Source: Urophycis tenuis | Taxonomy: Eukaryota; Chordata; Actinopteri; Gadiformes; Phycidae | Assembly (NCBI GenBank): GCA_036785325.1 | Contig: JAXIVH010000024.1 | Location: 6,873,322 to 6,937,321 of the forward strand | DNA length: 64,000 nucleotides | Reading direction: 5' to 3' | In this document: positions 26,723-36,172 of the stretch, in pieces | Position numbering within the stretch: the stretch's first letter is position 1 | Layout: the number at the start of each line of letters is the position of its first letter | Notes under the pieces: model-generated | Seen by the model: only the letters and a program-made list of their open reading frames with translations | Told to the model about the DNA's origin: nothing | The model's database searches: none | Position numbers and translations under genes: made by a program

Positions 26723-27063
26723 CTTTGCTGAGTTCTCCGGTGTACCACCTGTACTGTAAGTGTACCTCTGTTTTTGCTGGTCATTGAAGACTTTTGTTAC
26801 CTTTTTGCCTTTCGATGAATTGTTGGGCTTTGCCTTTTTTTCTGTTTGATTGCCTTCACCTAGCCCTGTGAGAGAAGTTTGTCATTTTTTCCACAAAGTT
26901 TGCCTGACTTTTTTTTATTTAGACTCAGTAAAGAGAACCTGATCCTGATTCGTCTGCATTTTGGTCCTTTTATTTAACTTCTGAGGGTGGTACAGGGGAT
27001 TGATCGCCACCTTTCACTCCTGCGACCCGGGTTCAAATCCCTGTACGGGCCTCACTCGTGACA
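26723..27063 (+). repeat. 5' LTR (R/U5-like part) of a Ty3/gypsy element
   Basis: A 341-bp direct repeat of 35091-35427, starting CTTTGCTGAGTTCTC and ending GTGACA. It contains AATAAAG-like CAGTAAAGAG and a tRNA-like CGACCCGGGTTCAAATCC stretch near its end. The two copies differ by many substitutions and small indels, so the element is old. The upstream U3 present in the right copy is not recognisable here. Confidence 0.75.
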
Positions 27064-27083
27064 GAAGAACTCCGCCAACAAAG

Positions 27084-28048
27084 ATGGATCAAGCAGAGCG
27101 AGTCCTTCTTCCTGACCTGGATACTACCATTCACTAACTGATGGCTACTATGCAGCGACACGAACAGACTTTAGTTCATCAGCATGTGGAGATGGATCAT
27201 CATGGAACAATGCTGAGAGAGATCCTTCAAGCCCTCCAAGTCTGGCCTCTAGCTCCCTCACCGGATCCTGCTCCTCCAGTCTGCCCAGCTCCTCCTCCGG
27301 CACCCCACCATGAGCCAAGGTTGCCTACTTCAGAAAGGTATAGTGGAGATCCTGAAGAATGCCTTTCTGACCTAATGCCAACTTACCTTTGATCTACAAC
27401 GGGCTGCTTACCCCACAGACCACTCCAAGGTAGCCCCTGTTGCTGAAGGGGAAGCTGACAGTCCCGCCTGTGTAGGGGCGAAGACCTTCATCCTCTCCCT
27501 TGTAAAGGCCCTGAGAGAGCTTTGCCTTTACAAGGGAGATGATGAAGGTCTTCGCCCCTACAGTCACTGGTCGCATGGCAGCCAAGAAACTTCTAGATCT
27601 TTGACAGGGCAACCAGTCTGCAGCTGACTACGCTATCCAGTTCCGGACCCTTGCAGCTGAGAGTGGTTGGGGAGACCAGGCCCTGCAGGCAACCTTTTAT
27701 GGCCTGGCAGACCGTATTAAGGACGAGCTTGCATCATGGGAGCAGGCTGAAGATTTGGAGTTACTGACCTCCCGAGTCATCCGTGTGGACAGCCGTCTCC
27801 GAGAGCGATCTCAAGCCCCACGAAGGTTCCTCCCAGAACCGCTAACCAGCGCCAGCCAGGCTCCTCAGCTCTCTGAAGGTGTTCCGGAGCCTATGCAGCT
27901 TGGTGGAACAAGATTAACCCAGGCAGAACGTGACCGAAGAATGAGGGACAACCTGTGCCTGTATTGTTGGAAGCCAGGACATTTCCGCAACGCCTGTCCA
28001 GGATTGGCGGGAAAAGCCAAGCCCCGTCCAGCCGAAGAGGGGTTATGA
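27084..28048 (+). pseudogene. gypsy Gag with CCHC zinc knuckle, broken
   Basis: The ATG at 27084 (MDQAERVLLP) meets a stop at 27135. A second frame carries the proline-rich linker and HEPRLPTSERYSGDPEECL. A 92-bp palindrome at 27471-27562 then destroys the frame. The last piece encodes LYCWKPGHFRNACP, a CX2CX4HX4C zinc knuckle that binds RNA in retroelement Gag. Multiple disruptions make it non-functional. Confidence 0.8.
27471..27562. repeat. 39-bp-arm palindrome within gag
   Basis: The left arm 27471-27509 (TGTAGGGGCGAAGACCTTCA at its outer end) is the inverse of 27524-27562, with one mismatch and a 14-base loop. Such a hairpin is not expected in gag and looks like a local inverted duplication. 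Confidence 0.95.
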
Positions 28049-28108
28049 AGGGGGTATCCTCATCTCCTCGGTATCCGGGCTCGGGCCTCTTTGTTCGCAT
28101 TACATCTC

Positions 28109-29395
28109 CTGGGGTCATCAGAAACACACTCTTCAAGCCTTCATTGACTCTGGAGCCGCAGGGAACTTTATGGATCTATCCCTGGCACAACGTCTCAACA
28201 TCCCGTCCCTGAGCCTAGATCCTCCTCAATCCGTGATGGCGTTTGATGGCCGTCCTTTGGGTCCGGGTTTAGTAAACCAGACGACCTCTGCAGTGAGAGT
28301 GCAGATAGAAAATCACAAGGAAGAGCTGTCTTTCCACCTTATCCAGTCGCAAGACTCGTACCATACTTGAGTGGGGCCCAACCTGCCATGCTACCTGCCT
28401 CTTCTCAAGACCCCTGAGATTACCGAATCTCCCAAGCTTTCCCAAGTGCCCTCGGAGTACCACGACTTGAGTGAGGTCTTTAGCAAGAAAAGAGCAACAG
28501 CCCTCCCACCCCACAGACCCTATGATTGTGCCATATACCTGTTACCTGGAACCTGTCCCCCTAGAGGCCACATTTTTTCTCTGTCTGCTCCTGAGCGAGT
28601 GGCCATGCACCAATACAGGGAGGCGCTGGCTTCTGACTTCATCCGACCCGCCTGCTGGCCAGCTGGTGCAGGCTTCTTTTTTGTTTGCAAGAAGGACGGC
28701 GGCCTTTGGCCATGTATTGATTATCGGGGACTCAATAAGATCACAGTCAGGAACCGCTATCCACTTCCGCTCATTGCTTCAGCCTTTGAGCTGCTCCAGG
28801 GAGCGACCATCTTTAGCAAGCTGGATCCCCGCAATGCGTATCAGCTGGTCCGTATTTGGGGACGAATGGGGACGAATGGAAGACGGCGTTCAACACTCCT
28901 ACGGGCCATTACGAATACCGGGTCATGCCTTTTGGACTCACCAATGCTCCGGCGGTGTTCCAAGCTCTGATCAACGATGCCTTACGGGACATGTTGAACA
29001 AATTTGTCTTTATTTATCTGGACGACATTCTAATCTTCTCTAAGGATCTCCGTCAACATGTCCAGCAAGTCCATCTTGTCCTGAGCCATTTGCTTAAGAA
29101 CCACCTCTTCGTTAAACCTGAGAAGTGTGAGTTCCACGTTTGAGAGGTGTCTTTCCTAGGCTTCATCAATTCAGAGGAGAGGATTCAGATGGATCTGAAG
29201 AAGGCACAGGCTGTCTGGGACTGGCCTGTCCCTACGTCTATCAAAGAGACTCAAAGCTTCTTAGGGTTCGCAAACTTCTATAGGAAGTTCATCCGAGGAT
29301 TCAGCTCCATCGCTGCTCCCATCACTGTATTAACTCGGAAAAGCAACACCCCCTTCTCCTGGTCGCCTGAGGCAGAGAGAGCTTTCAAGGTCCTT
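28109..29395 (+). pseudogene. gypsy Pol (protease and reverse transcriptase), broken
   Basis: The protease region is recognisable in FIDSGAAGNFMDLSLA (aspartic DSG, about 28134-28180). RT follows with FSKKRATALPPHRPYDCAI, GAGFFFVCKKDG, LWPCIDYRGLNKITVRNRYP, FSKLDPRNAYQLV, MPFGLTNAPAVFQ and FIYLDDILIFS (catalytic YLDD), then SFLGFANFYRKFIRGFS. A frameshift lies near 28860 at a tandem GGGGACGAATG duplication, and an in-frame stop at 29141-29143 interrupts the thumb. It is dead and truncated before integrase. Confidence 0.88.
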
Positions 29396-30383
29396 GTGCC
29401 GTGAGGTTTTGGTCCTGATGGACTGCAGCCTCCTGCCAGAGGGGAGTGCCGCAAAGAGTGTGTGACCGGGGTGGGAGGGGTCGGCCATAATCTTGCCTGC
29501 ACGCCTCAGGGTCCTGGAGGTGTACAGGTCCTGGAGCGATGGCAGATTGCAGCCAATCACCTTCTCTGCAGACGGAATGACGCGCTGCAGTCTGCCCTTG
29601 TCCTTGGCGGTGGCAGCAGCGAACCAGATGGTGATGGAGGAGGTGAGGATGGACTCAATGATGGAGGAGTAGAAGTGCACCATCATTGTCCTGGGCAGGT
29701 TGAATTTCTTCAGCTGCCTCAGGAAGTACATCCTCTGCTGGGCTTTCTTGATGAGGGAGCTGATGTTCAGCTCCCACTTGAAATCCTGGGAGATGACAGT
29801 TCCCAGGAAGCGGAAAGACTCCACAGTGTCAATTGTGTAGTCGCAGAGGGTAATGGGGGCAGGTGAGGCTGAGTACTTCCTGAAGTCCACAACCATCTCC
29901 ACTGTCTTTAGAGCATTGAGCTCTAGGTTGTTACGGCTGCACTATGTCACCAGATGGTCTACCTCCCACCTGTAGTCAGACTCATCACCATCAGAAATGA
30001 GTCCGATGAGGGTGGTGTCATCCGCAAACTTTAGAAGCTTGACGGACTGGTGACTGGAGGTGCAGCTGTTTGTGTACAGGGAGAAGAGCAGAGGAGAAAG
30101 TACACAGCCCTGAGGGGAACTGGTGCTGATGGTCTGTGAGTCGGAGATGTGTTTTCCCAGCTTCACATGCTGCTTCCTGTCAGACAGGAAGTCTGTAATC
30201 CACCTGCAGGTGGAGTCAGGCACACTAAGCTGGGAGAGCTTCTCCTGAAGCAGAGCCGGAATGATGGTATTGAAAGCAGAGCTGAAATCCACAAACAGGA
30301 TCCTGGCGTAGGTTCCTGCGGAGTCCAGGTGCTGGAGGATGAAGTGGAAGGCCAAGTTGACTGCATCGTCTACAGACCTGTTG
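29396..30383 (-). pseudogene. LINE RT catalytic and C-terminal part, broken
   Basis: Continues the frame across the transposon: RSVDDAVNLAFHFILQHL, ILFVDFSSAFNTIIP, SPQGCVLSPLLFSLYTNSC, LLKFADDTTLIGLI (catalytic FADD), then a frame break, MVVDFRKY, FRFLGTVISQDFKW, and LPSGRRLQSIRTKTSRHKDL. It ends at the gypsy junction without its natural C-terminus. The motif wording groups it with the Rex1/CR1-like LINE at 40.9-45.6 kb. Confidence 0.82.
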
Positions 30384-30473
30384 CAGGGATGCAAACAGTT
30401 CGCTTTTCGGCGGCTCCCGCTTTTTTCACGTCATTTCGGGTGACTTGTGTGAATCTTGCAAATCCGAAGAGTT

Positions 30474-30504
<31 letters not shown>

Positions 30505-31221
30505 GCATTTGTTTCCCCCTGCTGGATACATGACACATGGCCAATCTGATTGGCGAAGCTCCCATAACATTGATGCGCATTCTCCTGTTTCCCGGCAAGC
30601 GGTGAGATCACCCGAGGTAAGGATATCTATATTTTTTCGTTAATTAATCATGTGCATACATATACTTATATCTATGGTGCTTGTGGTTACTTTTCGTAAG
30701 ATATCAGGTAGAGTCCAACGTGTAAAAGGCATTTGGGATCATTTTAGTTCGCTCAGCATTGAAAGTTCGAATTGTATTATTTTTAAACTTTGCCTATCGT
30801 TAACCACCCATTCTCTCGCCTTTGCATGTTCGAGATAAACGTTAGTAGGCCGACAGAAAGTAGGCTAAATTTCCAAGTAATATATAGCCATACATTACGA
30901 CGAGGAATTATGACTGCATGCCTACAGTTTGCGCCAATGCAATCGCAAAACGCATAGGCTAATAAAACGAAGTTCCGTCTGTCATTTGGTTTCGTGTTTC
31001 TTCATGTTTCTGCTGGCTGGTAGTGGGGCCTAGTGTTAAACATTGGCTAAGGAAGGCTAAGGCCTAGTGTTAAACGTTGGCTAAGGAATTGACGCTAAAC
31101 ACGTCTTATGAACGTCTTATGAACGTGCATTGAGCATAACGCATAGGCTAGCCTATTGCATATTAGAAAAGAGACGTCGTTTCAACGTGTCTTGTGCAAC
31201 TGGAACGTTCAGACTAGGCTC

Positions 31222-31223
<2 letters not shown>

Positions 31224-31258
<35 letters not shown>

Positions 31259-33030
31259 CAGTCTTGTATAGTGCATTTCTAGGACCCAATGCGCTTCACA
31301 ACAAAAAAAAAAAAAAAAAAAAAAAGTCATATGAAGTTCTTGTAAGTGATTTTAAAAATGTGAGTTTCGAGGAGTGATTTGAAAGAATAAATGGACTTGG
31401 CCTCTCTAACGGAGGTGGGGAGATTGTTCCAGAGTGCAGGTGCAGCACAGCTGAAGGCCCGTCCTCCCATGGTGACTAGCCTGTAGCGAGGCTGTAGAAG
31501 GGTGGTGGAGTTAGAGGAGCGTAGGGTGCGTGTGGGCCGGGATACAGTGATGAGTTCTGAGAGATAGGATGGACTGCTGGAGTGGATGGCTTGGTAAGCA
31601 AGTACAAGGACCTTGTAGTTAATACGTTGGCGGATGGGGAGCCAGTGTAGTTTGAAGAGCACAGGGGAGATGTGCTCACGGGGAGAGGTGTGGGTAAGGA
31701 GCCTAGCAGCACAGTTTTGGACATACTGCAGCCGGTTGATGGTCTTGTCCGTTGCTCCCACAAGAAGGGCGTTGCAGTAGTCCAAGCGGGAGGATATGAA
31801 AGCGTGGATGAGGCGCTCTGCAGCAGGTTGTGAGAGGTAACGGCGAATGCGAGCAATATTCCTCAGATGGAAAAAGGAGACTTTTGTGACCTGCTTGATG
31901 TGAGCCTCAAACGAGAGCTGGTTGTCAAGGCAGACTCCCAGGTTGCGAACCTGTGTTGAGGGGAGGACCTGGACGCCATCAATATCCAGAGAAAAATTAG
32001 CAAGCTGTTTTAGCGTGGTCTTGGTGCCAAGGAGGATCGCCTCTGTTTTGCCACAGTTTAATTGGAGAAAGCTTAGTTGCATCCAGGCTTTGATATCCTG
32101 CAGGCAGCTGGCGAGGAGTGAGGTGGCTTTTTGAATGTTGCTGTTGGTGGTGGACACATATAGTTGTGTGTCATCAGCATAACAGTGGTAGCCAAGGCCG
32201 TATTTTCGGATGATGCTACCCAGTGGAAGCATGTAGATGGAGAAGAGCAACGGCCCAAGGACCGAGCCTTGTGGAACACCTTGGTGAATCATCATGCTTT
32301 CTGACATGCTGGACCCAATGGTGACATGATGGGAGCGGCCAGAGAGGTAGGAGCGAAACCATTCAAGAGCTGATCCAGTTAGGCCGAGGAGGTCCTTCAT
32401 ACGGTCCAGGAGGATGTTGTGGTTGACCGTATCAAATGCTGCACTCAGGTCCAGGAGGATCAGGATAGAGTTAGCACCAGAGTCAGTAGACAGCAGCAGG
32501 TCGTTGGTGACCCTCACTAAGGCCGTCTCAGTGCTGTGTCTTGCTCTGAATCCAGACTGGAAGGGTTCAAGAAGGTCTTGGTCAGTCAGGTGCTGTTGTA
32601 GCTGGCCGGAGACAACACGCTCTAGGACTTTGGCCAGGAAGGGGAGGTTGGAAATGGGCCTGAAGTTAGACAGCTCAGATGGGTTTGCACCTACTTTCTT
32701 GAGAACGGGAGTGACAGCTGCATGTTTGAGTTCATCTGGAACTATCCCGGTGCTGAGGGATGTATTGATGATGGCTGTGATGGAAGGCACCAAGGCAGGT
32801 AGGCAGATCTTGACCAAAGGTGTTGGGAGATGGTCAAGAGAGCAGGTGGTGTTCCTCATCTGGTTGGCCAATTCAGTCACAGCAGCTGTGTTGGTTGGAG
32901 CAAAGGTGGAGAGACCAGTGACTGGAAGGACAGGTGATGGCAGCTCCACAGCAGTGGGTGGCATGGAGAGAATTGTGTTATTAATGGAGTCAATTTTATC
33001 TTGGAAATAATGAAGAAAGTTGTCTTTGCA
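31224..33030 (-). mobile_element. 5'-truncated L2 LINE inside the TIR transposon
   Basis: The minus-strand element has a (TTA)n-type 3' tail (ATAATAATAATA at 31224-31254 on the plus strand) and a 3' UTR with an A-run (31300-31324). A long RT coding frame follows. The 5' end is truncated near 33030. A clear flanking duplication was not found. Confidence 0.85.
31327..32964 (-). pseudogene. L2 reverse transcriptase, uninterrupted but lacking endonuclease
   Basis: A 545-codon open frame with MRNTTCSLDHLPTPLVK, NFRPISNLPFLAKVLERVV, SGFRARHSTETALVRVTNDL, LILLDLSAAFDTVNHNILL, GVPQGSVLGPLLFSIY, YHCYADDTQLYVST (catalytic YADD), SRLDYCNALLVG and LHWLPIRQRINYKVLVL. All RT motifs are intact. The element is 5' truncated and has no endonuclease, so it cannot move by itself. 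The open frame implies it is younger than the L2 copy at 24-26 kb. Confidence 0.9.
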
Positions 33031-33180
33031 TTCATTTTATAGAGGGATATAAAGTGAGTATGGGTTGACAAGGGATATTGACACCCCTTTGTATGCTATA
33101 GGCTATCAATGGCATTCATTTTCATTGAAATATTAATATTGTTGTGCTAAAAAAAACCTTGTCTTTGCATTCATTTTCAG

Positions 33181-33250
33181 AATGAGCAAGAAAGAAGTCA
33201 TTACAGAACCTGCAGGAAGTGGCGAGGAAGAAGGAGTAAAGATGAACTGA
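33181..33250 (+). other. Remnant terminal exon of the host transposon
   Basis: After CATTTTCAG (33179-33180) lies a short frame MSKKEVITEPAGSGEEEGVK ending in TGA at 33248-33250, with AATAAA downstream at about 33288. It is too short to assign. It may be the last exon of a transposase whose other exons were deleted. Confidence 0.3.
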
Positions 33251-33326
33251 CAACCAGCTAGAGGGGGGTTGAAATACTACTGAATGAATAAAACATCAGG
33301 GTGAATCATGGGTGTGTTTGTCAATG

Positions 33327-33361
<35 letters not shown>

Positions 33362-33472
33362 GGGGGGTCAGGGAGGCCGGGTGTTTGGGTGATACCTCTC
33401 GAGCGCGGGGGGGGGGGGGGCGTCGGCGTGATGCCTCTCTCTTTTTTGACTGTAGATGCCTTTGCATCCCTG

Positions 33473-34938
33473 CTGTTGGCTCTGTAGGCAAACTGCAGGG
33501 GGTCCAGGAGGGGGTTTGTGATGTCTTTAAGGTGAGCACAAGGCGCTCAAAGGACTTCATAACCACAGAGGTCAGGGCGACGGGTCTGAAGTCATTAAGT
33601 CCTGTGGTCCTTGGCTTCTTAGGGACAGGAATTATGGTAGAGGTCTTGAAGCAGGCTGGCACGTGACATGTCTCCAGTGAGGTGTTGAAAATGTCTGTGA
33701 ACACTGGAGACAGCGCAGTGGATGGGGAGACAGAATCCGGTCCAGCAGCTTTTCGAGGGTTCTGTCTCCTGAAGAGTTTGTTGACGTCCCTCTCGTGGAT
33801 GGAAAGAGTCGTCGCCGAGGTGGGTGGGGGGGTCGAGGGGGGGACCTTTAAGTTGGGCATTGGTGGAGGTGCCCAGGCCCCCACTGAGGTGTGGGAGGTG
33901 GAGGTGATACACTGGAGCTGTTGGGAGGTGTCATGGGGGATGGTTGCAGGACTGTCCCTTTGTCTTTCAAAGCGGCAGTAGAATTCGTTTAGGTCATTGG
34001 CCAGACGATGGTCGTTGATGGAATGGGGGGATTTAGGCTTGTAGTTGGTGATTTGCCTAAGCCCTTTCCAGACAGACGCAGAGTCGTTGGCTGAGAAGTG
34101 GTGTTGGAGCTTCTCAGAGTACAGTCGTTTAGCCTCTTTCACCGCCTTGCTAAACTTGTACTTCGCCTCTTTATATCTGTCTTTGTCCCCACTCCTGAAG
34201 GCAACTTCCTTATCCAACCTTAACCTTCTGAGTTTGGCTGTGAACCAGGGTTTGTCATTGTTGTAACTCACCCTGGTTGGTGTTGGAATACAGCATATTC
34301 AAAGCTTTATTTTCTGCCTGTACGCAGGAATCAGGTGGACCATGACGTGGTCAGAATGTCCCAGTGCAGCACTCCTGCGACTAGGCATCCCTGACTGTGG
34401 TGTAACAGTGATCCAGAATGTTGGTACGCTCCACACAAAGTATCTGGTCGGCGAGCATGCGCAGTGCGTCCTGCACGTTGGCCGACGGTCGAATGTAAAC
34501 ACCGACCAGAATGAATGAAGCGAACTCACGGGGTGAATAAAAAGGCTTACAGTTTATGATGTAAGATTCCAGATCAGGAGAACAGTGCTGCTAGATCGCC
34601 GTCACGTTGTTGCACCAACTACTGTTGATGTAAAAACAGATTCCTCCACCTTTAGTTTTGCCGGAGAGTTCTGCGTCTCTGTCCGCTCTGAAGAGTTGGA
34701 AGCCTGCCAGCTGCAGCGCAGAGTCTGGTATTAAACCACAAAGCCACGTCTCCGTGAAGCACAAAACAGCAGATGAAGAAAAGTCCCCGTTTTTTCCCAA
34801 CAGCAGTTGTAATTCGTCCAGTTTGTTGGGCAGTGAACGCACGTTGGAGAGAAATATTCCCGGTAGAGGTGTGCGTAATCCGCGCTGGCGAAGACGCACA
34901 AGGGCACCGGCACGTTTCCCTCTCCTCCGCCGTTTCAC
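33473..34938 (-). pseudogene. LINE endonuclease and N-terminal RT, broken
   Basis: Endonuclease motifs are NVRSLPNKLDEL, LCFTETWLCGLIPD and KGGGICFYINSSWC. The frame then breaks (34299-34590) before the linker PWFTAKLRRLRL, NPRKAAGPDSV, IIPVPKKPR, NDFRPVALTSVVMKSFERLV and the codons for the LQFAYRAN block, which end at the transposon target site. The GDFNH and SDH endonuclease steps lie in the broken part and are damaged. Confidence 0.82.
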
Positions 34939-34945
34939 TGCGTGA

Positions 34946-35427
34946 GCAAAGGTGAGATGTCCTCATTTGTACCTTTTTTTTTGTACGTCTTTCGTTAATC
35001 ACCTGATTTGCTCTGCTCATGTGATTGAGTGATTACACCTGTTTGACTGTGATTAGTCAGGGTATTTAAAGAGTATGTGTGTGCTCTTAACTTTGCTGAG
35101 TTCTCTGGTGTACCACCTGTACTATAAGTGTACCTCTGTTTTTGCTGGTCATTGAAGACTTTTGTTACCTTTTTGCCTTTTGTTGAATTGTTGGGCTTTG
35201 CCCTTTTTCTGTTTGATTGCCTTCACCTAGCCTTGTGAGAAGTTTGTCATTTTTTCCACAAAGTTTGCGTGACTGTTTTTTTTTAGACTCAGTAAAGAGA
35301 ACCTGATCCTGATTTCTCTGTATTTTGGTCCTTCTATTTAACTTCTGAGGGTAGTACAGGGGATTGATCGCGACCTTTCACTGCAGAGACCTGGGTTCAA
35401 ATTTCTGTGCGGGCCTGACTTGTGACA
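34946..35427 (+). repeat. 3' LTR of the Ty3/gypsy element with U3
   Basis: 35091-35427 repeats 26723-27063 and ends TGTGACA. The preceding 34970-35090 has a TATTTAAAG TATA-like box at about 35063 and looks like U3. It closes the gypsy element that starts at 26.7 kb; everything between 29.4 and about 34.95 kb is later insertion plus deletion. Confidence 0.75.
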
Positions 35428-35879
35428 GTCTATAGTATCTATCTGTAGTATCTACACATTTTCTGATTTGTTTGTACATCTACAGATCTATGTGTTACAT
35501 CTTTATGAATCTGATGTCACACATTCTGAATACACGTTTGCTGATTCCTGTACACATTCACAAATCTCAGTATGCATTGAGAGATTAGGTCACAAATTTA
35601 CGAACCTGATTACGCACACACAGAATGAGATGAGCAACACAACTTTCCAGTCACATTTGTAAAGAGTTCTGGTGCAATAATGGGTGTGCAGACGTGTGCG
35701 TTTGTGTGCCTGTGTATGTGTTTCTGTGTGTATTTCATTCTGTAGTTGCAGTAGTTTTGTGTGTATAACATGCAATGTTATAACTGTATGTCATTGTGTG
35801 ATATGTATGGTGTATGTATGTCTGTGTGTGTGTGTGCATTTAAATTAACTGACATTATTTTGCACTTCTCTGTTTTAAT
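35428..35879. other. Non-coding, TG-rich stretch
   Basis: Sequence with imperfect (TG)n near 35690-35740 and 35818-35838. Frames here show no domain, and no gene is supported. Confidence 0.4.
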
Positions 35880-35969
35880 AATTCATTTTATTTGTATAGC
35901 GCTTTTCAAAGACCCAAAGTCGCTTACACAATGGAACAAAGAACGAAGAAAGACGACAGTACCGCATAC
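35880..35969 (-). repeat. LINE 3'-end fragment
   Basis: AATTCATTTTATTTGTATAG followed by CGCTTTTCAAAGACCC and GTCGCTTACA resembles, in inverse orientation, the L2-type tails at 24066, 31224 and 42077. It is less than 100 bp and was split by the next LINE, whose right target copy is at 40072. Confidence 0.5.
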
Positions 35970-36172
35970 ATGCATACATGCTTTTTCCGGTTCCGGCGCC
36001 GCAGCGAGTGGCAGCCCGACACAGCAGCTCCCGATCTATTTTCCTTTTTTCTTAGATTATTATTTATTTTTTTAACTTAAATCTATATAGTACTTTAGAA
36101 CTTTAGCACTAGGCTTTGGTAACATGTTTAGGCTTATATAAGGGCTCTTAAACGGGTTGAACAATAACTAGT

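Larger units (their letters stand above)
27064..29395 (+). mobile_element. Ty3/gypsy internal region, gag to RNase H start, truncated
   Basis: Gag, zinc knuckle, protease, reverse transcriptase and the beginning of the RNase H linker occur in order after the 5' LTR. The rest (RNase H, integrase) is absent: at about 29395 the sequence passes into an opposite-strand LINE, and only the 3' LTR reappears at 35091. Confidence 0.85.
30384..33472. mobile_element. 3.1-kb TIR transposon splitting the LINE RT
   Basis: Termini CAGGGATGCAAA and TTTGCATCCCTG (12-bp perfect inverted repeat) are flanked by CTGTTG at 30378-30383 and 33473-33478. Deleting insert and one CTGTTG restores the LINE codons for AYRANRSVDD. 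CAGGG termini suggest a hAT relative, but the duplication is 6 bp, not 8. Inside are a donor-like GAGGTAAGG (about 30615), an acceptor at 33179-33180 with a 22-codon terminal exon, and AATAAA (about 33288). This suggests a gutted spliced transposase gene. It hosts an L2 at 31224-33030. Confidence 0.85.
29396..34945 (-). mobile_element. Rex1/CR1-like LINE inserted in the gypsy element, itself interrupted
   Basis: The minus-strand element reads from endonuclease (34938 down to 34591), through the linker and RT fingers (34271 down to 33479), to the RT palm, thumb and C-terminus (30377 down to 29396). The gap 30384-33472 is a later DNA transposon. The C-terminal coding sequence stops abruptly where gypsy sequence begins, so the 3' UTR and tail are missing. 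Confidence 0.85.

Noticed and set aside
26986..27063. Possible tRNA gene (CGACCCGGGTTCAAATCC)
   Set aside because: The sequence is in both LTR copies and lacks a full cloverleaf; it is part of the LTR end.
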